Positions 25,904 to 34,982 of a stretch of 64,000 nt of DNA are shown here, piece after piece; within the stretch, counting starts at the first letter, position 1; each line of letters starts with the position of its first letter. Below the pieces are notes generated by a model. The model did not search any database and was not told where the DNA came from. It saw only the letters and a program-made list of their open reading frames with translations. Position numbers and translations under genes: made by a program. The DNA comes from Lachnospiraceae bacterium P6B14 (GTDB lineage Bacteria; Bacillota; Clostridia; Lachnospirales; Lachnospiraceae). The stretch covers positions 1-64,000 of the forward strand of contig JHWZ01000010.1 in NCBI GenBank assembly GCA_000687695.1, written 5' to 3'.

Positions 25904-27523
25904 TTATCCAAGACGGATCTGGTTGCTTTCATCTCCAAGAGAGAGCACCGTACCTGCCGGGAGGGTTGTCATTTCATCTTTTACAAGTCTGATCGATCCT
26001 ATAAATGTTCCTTTTTCAGATGTATCCTTGACTAAATACTGATCTGATTCTGAATTATAACGGATAGAACAGTGTACGTCACCTATGAGTTCATCATCAA
26101 TAACCCAGGTGACTTTGTTTGAGTCTTTTCCTACTATGATCACATTTGTTTCCGGAAGTCTGAAACCCTGACCGTTTGCCACTCCGTTTATGGCTCTGAC
26201 TACACCCATACTCTGCTTCGGTTCCGGTGTCGGTGGTTCCGGCATCGGAGGTGGTGCTATCTCCTCCACAGGCTCCTGTACCATCGGTTCCGGCATCGGC
26301 GGTGGTACTATCTCCTCTTCCTGCTCAGGTGCAGGCGGAATAGGCATCGGTGGCGGAGCTATCTCCTCCACAGGCTCCTGTGCTGGCGGCTCCGGCATAG
26401 ACGGTGGTGTAGGCATCGGCGGAACTGATGCACCGATTGGCTCTCCCGTATACGGATCAAATCCCCCTGTGGTCTGTACAGCAGGTGTTTCAACAGGCGC
26501 TGCCTTCTGAGCTACCGGCCTCTCCTTTTTCTGCGGAATCATCTTCTCAACCTTTTTATCAAAAATCTGAAGGAACAGAACTACTGCTAACGCCATGATT
26601 AGTAATTCTATAAGCAGCATAAAGAAGGTCGTACCTGTTCTGATCTCTGACCAGATGAATCCCGGTATAGGATAGTTATGACCTCTGACAACACAGGTGA
26701 GTATAAATGAAACCAACCCAAATCCTCCCACACCCGCTAAAGGTATGATTCGCGGTAGCCTTAATACCAAACCAAACGGCACGGCTACAAACAAAATGAT
26801 CGTCAACAGATAGATGACCCAAAGCAAGCCGCTGATTCCCGAAAAAGCAGGGTCAATGCACAAAGTAACCATACAAACTTCATCTGTCATATCGTCTACT
26901 TCTCTCAGGTTATCTAGGTCTATGTCAAAGATGAGGTACTCCGAAATATCAATACCTTCCTTTTTCAAATAGTTTATTTCATTTAACATGTTCGAACTAA
27001 CCATGCCCCCCAATTTTGGACCAAAAAGAAGGGTCAGCCCACTGATAGCCTCGGGATTTATTCCGGTTGCTTCCGTGAATCTATCCATACCTTCCTTATA
27101 ATGACTATCAAGCCTGAATTTAATACCCTTTGACGGATTGTCCGATGAATATTTATACAAAGCTCTCAGCTTCTCTATTGTCATTTGTTCTCTCACATCA
27201 CCCGACATTAGCTCTTCGTCAGAACTCATAATAAGCTTATACTTAATGCTTTCAAAGGTTTCGCGTTTTACGCTGAAAAACGGCAAGAACATCGTCAGTA
27301 ACAGCACTCCCAAAAGAGCCTCACAAGCTATCATCTGCCACAGAGCAAGCGGTTTCTTATTCGACATCTGCTTAGACACCTTTCCCTTTACAGGTGCAAG
27401 GTTTATCATCTTTTTCCCTGTAGACGGAGCAACTACCGGCCCGCTTCCTCCTACCGGAGTTCCACAGGATACGCAAAACTTCTCGTCATCTTCAAGTTTA
27501 GCTCCACAGTTTTCACAAAACAT
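25904..27523 (-). CDS. Zinc-ribbon, multi-pass membrane, FHA-domain protein
   Basis: A 539-aa protein. Zinc ribbon at residues 1-25 (MFCENCGAKLEDDEKFCVSC), a membrane helix near 63-85, an extracellular region of about 130 residues, three more helices (about 228-250, 258-277 and 294-317), a Pro-rich cytoplasmic segment with repeated PPPMPxPP units, and a C-terminal FHA domain (about 450-539, with WVIDDELIGDVHCSIRYNSE and VKDTSEKGTFIGS containing the conserved Gly, Ser, His and Thr positions). FHA domains read phosphothreonine, so this may link Ser/Thr kinase signalling to the envelope. An even number of helices puts the zinc ribbon and FHA on the same, cytoplasmic, side. Part of the ECF-linked operon. 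Confidence 0.85.
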   Translation of the reverse strand: MFCENCGAKLEDDEKFCVSCGTPVGGSGPVVAPSTGKKMINLAPVKGKVSKQMSNKKPLALWQMIACEALLGVLLLTMFLPFFSVKRETFESIKYKLIMSSDEELMSGDVREQMTIEKLRALYKYSSDNPSKGIKFRLDSHYKEGMDRFTEATGINPEAISGLTLLFGPKLGGMVSSNMLNEINYLKKEGIDISEYLIFDIDLDNLREVDDMTDEVCMVTLCIDPAFSGISGLLWVIYLLTIILFVAVPFGLVLRLPRIIPLAGVGGFGLVSFILTCVVRGHNYPIPGFIWSEIRTGTTFFMLLIELLIMALAVVLFLQIFDKKVEKMIPQKKERPVAQKAAPVETPAVQTTGGFDPYTGEPIGASVPPMPTPPSMPEPPAQEPVEEIAPPPMPIPPAPEQEEEIVPPPMPEPMVQEPVEEIAPPPMPEPPTPEPKQSMGVVRAINGVANGQGFRLPETNVIIVGKDSNKVTWVIDDELIGDVHCSIRYNSESDQYLVKDTSEKGTFIGSIRLVKDEMTTLPAGTVLSLGDESNQIRLG

Positions 27524-27575
27524 AGCATCCTCCCTAAGATTTTATTTAATACAAGCAATTATTATCCGAATTTGT

Positions 27576-28544
27576 TTATTCTACATCATCAAGAAACTCA
27601 TCCAGCTTTTCCTGAGCATTTTTACTCGAATACTTATTTCTGCACTTTGCCAGGATATCTCTATTATGAATTTCCGTTCTGTTAAATCCGCTTTCTGCTG
27701 AGTTTAAGTCATCAGTTTCTCCATAATACCACTCTCTCGTTTCAAAGAACCTGAGCATAGCTTTATTCGGATTCTTGCTTTTTTTCGATCCAAATATATA
27801 TCCATGTACGGCATACATAGAGTTTAATACAACACTTATCTTGTTATACTTGTTTAAACCTTTAAGCTCCTTGAGCTTTAATATCTTCCTTATGTCCTTT
27901 TTTGTCAGCCATTTGCTATCAAGCTCATATACTGTACTACCTGACGGATAGATGTAAGAGTCGTAATGCTTTTCACTCCACGATTCTGACTCTTCATCGT
28001 CCTCATAGTAATCGTCTTCTGTTTCAGATTCATCAAACTTCTGGTCATCAGCTGTTTGATCATCATCGGCATCGCCGTAGACCATGTTATCATCTTCCGT
28101 TTGATCCTCAGTTACCTGCTCTTCCTCGGGCGCCGGCTCTTCCGTCGGCTCCGTAACCGGTGCTGCTGTCGGCTCCGCTTCCGGCAGAGGTGTCGCAATA
28201 TTTACCGCTGCCAGCTTCTCTTCATCTTTTCCGGAGAAGGATATGATCCCCATCCCAAACAAAAGCCCTATGGTAACACCAACCACAGCCAGGCTTCCGC
28301 AAATGGCTACAATAATCGGTGCTTTACTGCTCTTCTTTGCTTTCTTCTCAGATACATTCTGTACCTGATTTGAAGATGTCTGCTGATACACCGGCTGCGT
28401 CTGTTGTATAGGAGCTTGGACAGGGGGCATCTGTGGCATCGGCGGGGGTGTCGGCGGGGCTGCCGGCACCTCCTTCTTACCGCATTTCATACAGAATACA
28501 TGGGCATCCTCCATCGGTGCCCCACAAAACTCACAAAACTTCAT
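27576..28544 (-). CDS. Zinc-ribbon single-pass membrane protein, function unknown
   Basis: A 322-aa protein: N-terminal zinc ribbon (MKFCEFCGAPMEDAHVFCMK), a Pro/Gln-rich linker, one membrane helix (about 78-103, IIVAICGSLAVVGVTIGLLF), an acidic region full of Asp/Glu (DDDQTADDQKFDESETED) and a C-terminal basic domain of about 110 residues without a known motif. The plan matches its neighbours: a cytoplasmic zinc ribbon and a variable extracellular domain. It lies 52 nt before the FHA gene and 58 nt after the next zinc-ribbon gene. I see no separate promoter. Confidence 0.78.
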   Translation of the reverse strand: MKFCEFCGAPMEDAHVFCMKCGKKEVPAAPPTPPPMPQMPPVQAPIQQTQPVYQQTSSNQVQNVSEKKAKKSSKAPIIVAICGSLAVVGVTIGLLFGMGIISFSGKDEEKLAAVNIATPLPEAEPTAAPVTEPTEEPAPEEEQVTEDQTEDDNMVYGDADDDQTADDQKFDESETEDDYYEDDEESESWSEKHYDSYIYPSGSTVYELDSKWLTKKDIRKILKLKELKGLNKYNKISVVLNSMYAVHGYIFGSKKSKNPNKAMLRFFETREWYYGETDDLNSAESGFNRTEIHNRDILAKCRNKYSSKNAQEKLDEFLDDVE

Positions 28545-28602
28545 AATACCGATCCTTTCCTTGTCACATCTTCCAAAACCTGATTTTACACATCATCTAT
28601 AC

Positions 28603-29295
28603 TTAAATCTTGAATAACCAGAACAAACCTGCACGTGAAACTATACCGATTGCTACGAAGATTACTACTATTATTATCAGCACGCAAAACTTCGATCTTG
28701 CATAGTTTCTGAGGTTAATATTTCCATGGCTTCTGAATGAAAGGATCAACAATAATACTGTTTCAATGATCCATCCTATAAGCGGAATGATCGATAAGAT
28801 CAAGAACAATAAATCCCATCCAAAATATCCCCACATACCGATAGGCTTGTAATTGTAGTTTGGTTTATAATTCCAAATAGGTGCAAATCCGTAGCCCGAT
28901 GCATATCCACCCTGTGGAGGAACGTTCTGATTGTAGCCCTGAGCCGGGCCCTGCTGGTTGTATCCTGCCTGAGCTCCCTGTACATATCCATTCTGTCCCG
29001 TCTGTGCCGGATTCGGAGCCATCGCCTGCATGCGTGCAAGCTCCTCCTGCTGTGCTTTTTTCTTTTCCTGATGTTCCTGTGTCATCTTGTTGATCTTCTC
29101 ATTCAGTGTGTCCGCCGCTTTCTTTGCACCTTCAACTCCCTTGCCTGCAACGGCCTTTGCCTTCTGACCCATCTCTGAGAAATTAATAACCGGTTCCTGA
29201 TTATCAGCTGCTGTCGATCCTCCTACAGGAGTTCCACAGCTCCCGCAGAAGGATGCTCCCTCTCTTATTTCTGCTCCACAATTCTTACAAAACAT
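28603..29295 (-). CDS. Zinc-ribbon protein with C-terminal membrane helices
   Basis: About 230 aa. Zinc ribbon MFCKNCGAEIREGASFCGSC at the N-terminus, a Lys/Ala/Gln-rich coiled-coil-like stretch (about 40-85), a Gln/Tyr/Gly-rich low-complexity segment (about 90-140), then two or three membrane helices (DLLFLILSIIPLIGWIIETV and FCVLIIIVVIFVAIGIVSRA). The frame opens at 29328, but AGGAGGT is ideally placed for the ATG at 29295. That same ribosome site contains the stop codon of a 51-codon gene upstream. Function unknown. Confidence 0.78.
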   Translation of the reverse strand: MFCKNCGAEIREGASFCGSCGTPVGGSTAADNQEPVINFSEMGQKAKAVAGKGVEGAKKAADTLNEKINKMTQEHQEKKKAQQEELARMQAMAPNPAQTGQNGYVQGAQAGYNQQGPAQGYNQNVPPQGGYASGYGFAPIWNYKPNYNYKPIGMWGYFGWDLLFLILSIIPLIGWIIETVLLLILSFRSHGNINLRNYARSKFCVLIIIVVIFVAIGIVSRAGLFWLFKI

Positions 29296-29299
29296 TTTT

Positions 29300-29455
29300 C
29301 TACCTCCTGGTTTTATCATCCATCTCACAGGTCTTCACAAACCCTTCCATATCCTGTCTGATCAGATTCTGAAAGATGATCATTATCTGAATCTCATCTC
29401 TTAACTCTTTCCTTTTTTCCTCATCCGGTCCACGGATAAGATTCTTATCAATCAT
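29300..29455 (-). CDS. Small charged protein (51 aa), first gene of the zinc-ribbon operon
   Basis: A short open frame from ATG at 29455 to TAG at 29300, beginning MIDKNLIRGPDEEKRKELRD and continuing with an amphipathic helix (IQIMIIFQNLIRQDM). A G-rich ribosome site (AGGGCGGTGG) lies upstream. Its stop is embedded in the AGGAGGTAG ribosome site of the next gene, so translation is probably coupled. It starts about 40 nt downstream of the candidate ECF promoter. No family recognised. Codon content and the absence of another explanation for the 200-nt gap support it. Confidence 0.55.
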   Translation of the reverse strand: MIDKNLIRGPDEEKRKELRDEIQIMIIFQNLIRQDMEGFVKTCEMDDKTRR

Positions 29456-29504
29456 AATGACCACCGCCCTTCGTGCATTCGGCTTTTCCGCCTTACACTC
29501 ATAT

Positions 29505-29530
29505 GACGCAGGTCATCATGATCAGGTTTT
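29505..29530 (-). promoter_or_regulatory. Candidate ECF sigma promoter, copy 2 (zinc-ribbon/FHA/SPOR operon)
   Basis: Minus strand ATAAAACC (-35 core AAAACC at 29530-29525), 16 nt, CGTC (29508-29505) followed by ATATG. It is nearly identical to the copy at 34197-34222, including CCTGATC after the -35. It would drive the leftward run from the 51-aa gene to the small secreted protein and perhaps the sigma fusions. Confidence 0.7.
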
Positions 29531-29586
29531 ATTGTTTTAAACTTTTTTCAAAAAAATATCTTTGCCGAGATTACAGATCAGCTGTG

Positions 29587-30516
29587 TCATATCAGGTCGT
29601 CATTTCCTGACCCTCCTCCGGAGTGTCCACCTCCGGAATGACCACCGGAACTACCCCCACCGGAGTTTCCTCCACCTGAGCTGTGTCCTCCTGAATCGTG
29701 ACTTGCAGAAGATCTTTTTCTCCCTTTGCTTATATATACTGTTATCTTTTCTTTAAGTATGTCCACTTCTCCGCTTTTGGGAGAGGTCTCTATGATTCTT
29801 CCCTTTTTTACAGCGGATGAATAACGATATTCTATGACTACGTGCTTCTTAACGGCCTTTTTAATCTTGTCAAATATAGGCAGCCAATTATCTCTTGATG
29901 TTAGAATATCCCTGACAGATTTACGCACTGCATTTTTATTCTTACCCTTTATTTCCGTAACATCCACCAACCAATCAAATTCCTCAGACAACTCATCTAC
30001 TGTTGGTTCAGTTGTCGGCTCCGGTGTCGGCTCGAGCGTCGGTTCCGGTGTCACCTCCGGAGTTGGCTCAGGCGTTGCTATAGGTGTCGGTTCGGCTGAC
30101 GATTTGATTTCCGCCACTTGCTGCTCTGCACCACCGAAGTTTCCCAATGTCATATAAGCAAAGACACCCGCACCACCTGCAAGCAATACCAGAAGCACGA
30201 TAGCAACTGCTATCTTTACTCCCTTACCGCTCTTTTCCGGTTTTTCCCCAACCGATGATTTTTCTTCGATAACAGAAGGCTCTTCCACAGGTATCTGCTC
30301 AACGACCGGCTCCTCGACAGGGATGACCGATTCTGCTGGTTCTTCCGGCTCTTCTGGAATAGACATGCCTCCGATAGGAAAATCATTCTCCACAGGCACC
30401 CCGCCTATTGGAAACTCCTCCACCGGTATTCCGCCAGCAGGAAAGTCTTCATCTGATGCTTTTATGTCATCCTGCACCGGCACTCCGCCGATGGGAAAAT
30501 CCTCAAACGACTCCAT
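29587..30516 (-). CDS. Membrane protein with FPIGGVPV repeats and PASTA-like extracellular domain
   Basis: A 309-aa protein. The N-terminal 60 residues contain four copies of a DFPIGGVPV-like motif, then an acidic Pro/Glu/Val linker, a membrane helix (about 101-122, IAVAIVLLVLLAGGAGVFAY), an EPTPEVTPEPT spacer, and an extracellular part ending in a PASTA-like segment (VIEYRYSSAVKKGRIIETSP, then ITVYISKG). The last 35 residues are almost only Gly, Ser and His. PASTA domains bind uncrosslinked peptidoglycan or beta-lactams, but here no kinase is attached. It is 11 nt downstream of the Ig-like gene and so shares its ECF-type promoter. Confidence 0.78.
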   Translation of the reverse strand: MESFEDFPIGGVPVQDDIKASDEDFPAGGIPVEEFPIGGVPVENDFPIGGMSIPEEPEEPAESVIPVEEPVVEQIPVEEPSVIEEKSSVGEKPEKSGKGVKIAVAIVLLVLLAGGAGVFAYMTLGNFGGAEQQVAEIKSSAEPTPIATPEPTPEVTPEPTLEPTPEPTTEPTVDELSEEFDWLVDVTEIKGKNKNAVRKSVRDILTSRDNWLPIFDKIKKAVKKHVVIEYRYSSAVKKGRIIETSPKSGEVDILKEKITVYISKGRKRSSASHDSGGHSSGGGNSGGGSSGGHSGGGHSGGGSGNDDLI

Positions 30517-30527
30517 GTCGCCCTCCT

Positions 30528-32099
30528 TTATTTCTTAATCCTGATTATTCTTGAACACTCTCCTTCAATCCCTTTACCTTCTGCACTGACCTTTATCTTG
30601 TATCCTCTCATATCAGCAGACTGGATCGATTTATTCGTGAATAATGTAAGCTCTCTCCATTTGCTTTTATCTTTTTTTGTTTTGTAATACAAGTGATACT
30701 TCTTTACGCCCTTAAGTTTTTTCCACTTAATTATCGTCTTTCCATTTTTTTTGGTATATGTAAGCTTAGTTACTTTGGGTGGCTTTACCTGCACAAGAAT
30801 CTTTATAGATGCTTCTTCCGTGGTATCCGTCGCCGCTGCGGTGACAGTGATATTTGCCGATCCGTAATTCTTGGCTTTTACTGTTCCATCTGAATCCACA
30901 CTTACTACATCCGGCTTACTGCTTTCAAACGTAAATGACGCATCTGATGGTTGGATCTGAGCGAGGTTTATGATGCTCTTCCCCGGCTTTCCATATATGA
31001 TCGAAACCGGCGAATCTCCTGTAAGAATCAGTTTATACGACCATATCGCATAGAGCGTCATATTCTGTTTTGGATAAAGGGTGTTTCCACCTACATACTC
31101 AGGGGTTGTTGATTCCTGAGATGTCGACCATCCCTTAAACTCATACCCTTCAAGTGACGGACTGAGCTTAGGAATCTGATAACCCTCCTTTGCATCACAG
31201 TTTACATAATCGGTGTCAAGAGTCTCATTATTTCCCTTTGGTCCCATACTATAAGTAATCTTGTATTTCTCTCTGACATAAACACCATCGGCTATAAATG
31301 TTCCCCCAATGCCATCACCGGCTCCGAAATAATAATACCTGTTATTTGATTCGCTGCCCAGGGTAAATGTATATGTACTTGAGTTGGCGCCTTTTATAAG
31401 TGTGATTTCATCTACACTTTTAATTGTCGGAGTTGATGCATATCCCCATTCATATGTATAATCTGTACCCTTTCCCCCGACAGCTGATCCTACCAGGGTT
31501 ACCTTCGAACCAGATTCTTTGTACGTATTTATATCACCTTCTATACGAACATCAGATATTCTGTTATAGGTAGTAAATGATGCAGAAGCCACTGCGGTTG
31601 TGTATCCGCTTATATTGGCAGTCACTTTAAGAGTATAGCTTACTCCGTTTTTGTAAACAGAGCTTTTCAATTCCCTGTTCGTGTGCCTGTAAGATCTGTT
31701 GTTTGAACTACCGGTCCAACTCGTTCCTGTCCAACTTTCGACTTTCTGATTACTCGAGTTATCATAAACTTCATAGCTCAAACTCGAATTCGGAACAACT
31801 TGATCAACTGCGTAGAGCATATTAAGATTATTACCAATCCAAAACTCTTTATCATTCACCAATGTGTTATAGTTTTTCTGACTTATCTCATTATCGGTAA
31901 ATGCTTTCTTCTTTATATGGATACTGGAGGTAATGACAGTCGGCGTAGTTGCTGTCGCCAATTTCTTCGTCTCCTTTAACTCTTTCGCCATGGCCGGACC
32001 ATCCTGAAACCCCGCCATACCTGTAATCATAAGCGTTCCTGATAAGACTATTCCTATAAACGCCCTTACAACTGATGATTTACGTCCCTTTTTCTGCAT
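30528..32099 (-). CDS. Secreted protein with Listeria-Bacteroides and bacterial Ig-like (Big_2) domains
   Basis: A 523-aa protein with a signal peptide (about 8-38). It has a long N-terminal beta region, a Listeria-Bacteroides (flg_new) repeat around residue 325 (GYEFKGWSTSQESTTPEYVG, then YAIW), a Big_2-like domain around 360-430 (KPDVVSVDSDGTVKAKNYGS) and a C-terminal Lys-rich fibronectin-like domain (KKYHLYYKTKKDKSKWRELT). It is probably a surface adhesin or scaffold held to the wall by charge, as no LPXTG is present. A candidate ECF promoter lies upstream at 32181-32206. The downstream partner is the PASTA-like membrane protein. Confidence 0.82.
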   Translation of the reverse strand: MQKKGRKSSVVRAFIGIVLSGTLMITGMAGFQDGPAMAKELKETKKLATATTPTVITSSIHIKKKAFTDNEISQKNYNTLVNDKEFWIGNNLNMLYAVDQVVPNSSLSYEVYDNSSNQKVESWTGTSWTGSSNNRSYRHTNRELKSSVYKNGVSYTLKVTANISGYTTAVASASFTTYNRISDVRIEGDINTYKESGSKVTLVGSAVGGKGTDYTYEWGYASTPTIKSVDEITLIKGANSSTYTFTLGSESNNRYYYFGAGDGIGGTFIADGVYVREKYKITYSMGPKGNNETLDTDYVNCDAKEGYQIPKLSPSLEGYEFKGWSTSQESTTPEYVGGNTLYPKQNMTLYAIWSYKLILTGDSPVSIIYGKPGKSIINLAQIQPSDASFTFESSKPDVVSVDSDGTVKAKNYGSANITVTAAATDTTEEASIKILVQVKPPKVTKLTYTKKNGKTIIKWKKLKGVKKYHLYYKTKKDKSKWRELTLFTNKSIQSADMRGYKIKVSAEGKGIEGECSRIIRIKK

Positions 32100-32180
32100 T
32101 TGTTGCCTCCTTGCCAGTACGGTGACTGTTTCAAAATATTTGTTTTTTGAATAAGGGTCATACCTGCCCCCATATATTAT

Positions 32181-32206
32181 GACGATTATCTATGGCTTTA
32201 GATTTT
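32181..32206 (-). promoter_or_regulatory. Candidate ECF sigma promoter, copy 3 (Ig-like surface protein gene)
   Basis: Minus strand ATAAAATC (-35 core AAAATC at 32206-32201), 16 nt, CGTC (32184-32181) followed by ATAATATATG. It lies about 80 nt before the gene start. Confidence 0.65.
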
Positions 32207-32214
32207 ATTATTTT

Positions 32215-34134
32215 TTATTTTTTTATTCTTTGCTTTCTTGCAATAGTCCATTCGCTGTAGTTTCCCTGCTTATTCACCGCCCTGACACGGACATAGTAGG
32301 TTTTACCTGCCCTAAGACCCTTGAACTTCACGCTTCCCGAGTCTACTGCCTTGGTTTTTACGCCTGAATCAAAACTTTTGCTTACAGCACACTGCACCTC
32401 AAACGACTCAGATCCTCTCGGGTTCATATCGTAAACTCTTACCTTGATCCCTCTCTTTCCCGATGCATTTACCAGAAAATGCGGAGTACGGTTTTCCTCA
32501 TAAACATCGCCATCCCGGTCGTCGTCATCATCATCCTCATCATCATACTCTCCTGACGGATCCGGAGTCGGGGTAGGATTAGGAGTCTTTTCAGGTTCCG
32601 GTGAAGGTGTTGGTGTTTTTCCGGATCGGTCATCCGACGGATCTGATCCACCATAGCGCGACTCATCATAGTCCGGAACCGCATAGGATTTATCATCAAA
32701 ATACTTCCACTTATCAGCTGTTTTTACCAAAACCTTGTTCTGAAAAAGATACATTGCGAAAACCGGAGTATTGTACTTGTTCGTGCTTGTATTCTGATCA
32801 ATATTGTATTCATGTATTCCGTCTGTTCCTCCGTAATAAAGCTTGTTTGCGAGAACAGCTATACATCTGTTACTGTCCGATGGGATATCGAGCGCTGAGA
32901 TATCCGAAAAATCGCTGCCTCTGCTCTCACACGGAACACCACCATTCATGAATACCCATCTGTCTGCTACATAGTAGTAAGGATTTGTTTTTCCTGAAGC
33001 TTTCGGGAAGTATCCGTCATAATCCGAACCGAACTTTCCTGTGATTCCGTCGAGCTTCTGAGAATAGTAGGCATCCAGATCGTGACTCCCCATGAATGAA
33101 GATGTCTTTGCGTACATAAACTGGTGAGTCACACTATCCTTTTGACCGTCATCCCATGTAACATCGAAATAATACCAGCTTCCATGCATCTTTACGGCAT
33201 TCCATGCATGACTCCTGCTCCAAACATTGTAGCTTGTAAAGCCCATATCCTTCATCAGATGATTGAGCACTGCAGCATAACTCTGACAAACGATTCTTCC
33301 GGACTCAACAATCTCAATTGGTGTGTGGATTTTATAGTACTCCGGATGATATGCTTCAAGCTGGCATTCTTTGGTTGCGTACTCAGCTGAAAGAGCCACT
33401 CTGTCATAGAGATACAAAAGTATGTCCTCATCCGACATAGATGAATTCTTCTTTGGAAGCGCCTCGATATCTGCCAAAAACCTTTTGTATTTCTCCACTT
33501 CTTCTTTTATTTTCTCAACTCGGTATATGCTGGCCACGCGCATATATACATTTTCCGAATCCTTTGTTGCTGACATTGCAGTGAAGAGCGTACACAGATT
33601 GGGATACTCAGCAATAGCATCAGCAAGATATCCCATAACCAACTGTTTTGTCGGAACCCCGCCAAACTTATCAAGGCTCAGGGTAAACTTGATATAACTC
33701 TTAGCTCCATTTGCATCTGTGCCTCTATCATCAGAATAAACATTTACCGCCTCTGCTTTTTTTCCATCCAGATCATAGAGAAACGCCTTCATCTGCTGAT
33801 TCATCGTTCTTCCGACATAATTTGATACGGCATCGTCGTATTCATCATTTTCCCTGCTCGCTTTGGCAGCCATTTTCCTTTTTTTATTCTGTTTGTTAGA
33901 AAAATCATACTCTACAAAACCTGCCAATCCGCCTCCGGAGATACTATAGCTATCCTCATCATTTTCGATCTCGACATCCATGTCCTGATAGAGCTTCTCA
34001 ACAGAAGTCTGTGTTTTTACTTCTTTTTTCTGCGCAGCCTGTGCTACATTCCCGATTCCCGGGTTCACTCCTGCAATAGCTGCTACTACAATCATTGCTA
34101 CAATCATCTTTCTTCTCAAGGTTTTGTTCATCAT
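32215..34134 (-). CDS. Secreted transglutaminase-like protein with fibronectin type III tail
   Basis: A 639-aa protein: signal peptide (about 8-33), a helical N-terminal half, then a transglutaminase-like core with Cys in GRIVCQSYAAVLNHLMKDMG, His in WSRSHAWNAVKMHGSWYYFD and Asp in the following VTWDDGQ. After this come a region of about 150 residues, a Pro/Thr and Asp-rich linker (PEPEKTPNPTPTPDPSGE) and a C-terminal fibronectin-like domain (KGLRAGKTYYVRVRAVNKQG). The catalytic triad is complete. A candidate ECF promoter is at 34197-34222. The substrate is unknown; cell-surface protein cross-linking or cleavage is plausible. Confidence 0.85.
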   Translation of the reverse strand: MMNKTLRRKMIVAMIVVAAIAGVNPGIGNVAQAAQKKEVKTQTSVEKLYQDMDVEIENDEDSYSISGGGLAGFVEYDFSNKQNKKRKMAAKASRENDEYDDAVSNYVGRTMNQQMKAFLYDLDGKKAEAVNVYSDDRGTDANGAKSYIKFTLSLDKFGGVPTKQLVMGYLADAIAEYPNLCTLFTAMSATKDSENVYMRVASIYRVEKIKEEVEKYKRFLADIEALPKKNSSMSDEDILLYLYDRVALSAEYATKECQLEAYHPEYYKIHTPIEIVESGRIVCQSYAAVLNHLMKDMGFTSYNVWSRSHAWNAVKMHGSWYYFDVTWDDGQKDSVTHQFMYAKTSSFMGSHDLDAYYSQKLDGITGKFGSDYDGYFPKASGKTNPYYYVADRWVFMNGGVPCESRGSDFSDISALDIPSDSNRCIAVLANKLYYGGTDGIHEYNIDQNTSTNKYNTPVFAMYLFQNKVLVKTADKWKYFDDKSYAVPDYDESRYGGSDPSDDRSGKTPTPSPEPEKTPNPTPTPDPSGEYDDEDDDDDDRDGDVYEENRTPHFLVNASGKRGIKVRVYDMNPRGSESFEVQCAVSKSFDSGVKTKAVDSGSVKFKGLRAGKTYYVRVRAVNKQGNYSEWTIARKQRIKK

Positions 34135-34196
34135 AGTGGTGTCCTCCTTTATTTTCCGCAGTTTTCACTGCTTTCGTTTTTGTTTTACACCTATAT

Positions 34197-34222
34197 GATG
34201 CAAGAAGTTTCGATCAGGTTTT
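34197..34222 (-). promoter_or_regulatory. Candidate ECF sigma promoter, copy 4 (transglutaminase-like gene)
   Basis: Minus strand ATAAAACC (-35 core AAAACC at 34222-34217), 16 nt, CATC (34200-34197) followed by ATATAGG. It differs from the others by CATC instead of CGTC, but shares the extended CCTGATC with copy 2. Confidence 0.6.
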
Positions 34223-34242
34223 ATGAATTTCAAATTTTTTTT

Positions 34243-34282
34243 AAAAAAATGTCCCCTCCCCGGCAAAACTGCCGAAAAGGGG
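34243..34282 (-). terminator. Terminator of the lipoprotein/sigma-fusion operon
   Basis: On the minus strand an interrupted hairpin (CCCC...CGGCA / TGCCG...GGGG between 34282 and 34253) is followed by seven T (34249-34243). It separates the lipoprotein operon from the ECF-type promoter just downstream. Confidence 0.75.
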
Positions 34283-34313
34283 ATAAAAATCGTATGTTGT
34301 CGATTCAAAAAAA

Positions 34314-34958
34314 TCAGATTTCTCTCCTGACTGCCTTCTTTCGTCTGTCCTTGTAGCTGAACTTCATGCGTTTTTTCAGCCATTCGGGTTCAGGCCTTTG
34401 ACGGATTCTCATGCACGCAACCTCCTCGCCATGCTCGTTAAACACATCATTCTGATACACGTCGGCCCATTTTTTCGTTTTTTTGTCATCTGAGTTCAGA
34501 TCCACGTATTCCATCGTGTATTCTCCGCCTTTTGAATTAAGCTCCTGACAATACAGAGTTTCCTCGTTTATATATTGGACAATCTCGAGCCATCCGTCCT
34601 CATCCATATCCGTCACACAGTACTTTCCGTCATTTAAGCCTTCCAGCTCATAAGCCTCCCCGATTTCCACAGGCTCATCAAACTCACATTCATCGCACCA
34701 CAGATTAATGTTTTGGATCAGTATGTCTATCTGACCATCGACAGACGGAGCGACATCTGTCCCGCCGCCCGATACTGCTTCCGCGGCAGATCCTGATACG
34801 GTCTCCGTCGCACTGCCGGAAACTCCTTCTCCCGAAACAGCGCTTGACTCTGCCATTATTTCAGACTGATCGGTCGTAGACAGGTTATTTCCGCATGCAT
34901 TCAATATAACCATGATCATGCATACTGCAAGGATGAATGCTTCATTTTTACGTTTCAT
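34314..34958 (-). CDS. Lipoprotein, function unknown
   Basis: About 214 aa with a lipoprotein signal peptide (FILAVCMIMVILNACGNN; Cys in LNAC is the likely lipidated residue). A Ser/Gly/Val low-complexity stretch follows (SAVSGEGVSGSATETVSGSA), then an extracellular domain with DMDEDGWLEIVQYI, the same kind of acidic Ca-binding-like loop seen in the sigma-fusion extracellular domains, and a very basic C-terminus. The ATG at 34958 has GGAGGA 5 nt upstream. It lies 24 nt after the sigma fusion at 34983-36533, so it may be a partner or ligand sensor for it. Confidence 0.75.
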   Translation of the reverse strand: MKRKNEAFILAVCMIMVILNACGNNLSTTDQSEIMAESSAVSGEGVSGSATETVSGSAAEAVSGGGTDVAPSVDGQIDILIQNINLWCDECEFDEPVEIGEAYELEGLNDGKYCVTDMDEDGWLEIVQYINEETLYCQELNSKGGEYTMEYVDLNSDDKKTKKWADVYQNDVFNEHGEEVACMRIRQRPEPEWLKKRMKFSYKDRRKKAVRREI

Positions 34959-34982
34959 CAGTTCCTCCATGTGAATAGTGTT

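Noticed and set aside
26220-26420. Repeated DNA in the FHA gene considered as a CRISPR array or tandem repeat locus
   Set aside because: The repeats are short, in frame and encode Pro-rich PPPMP units; there are no spacers or cas genes.
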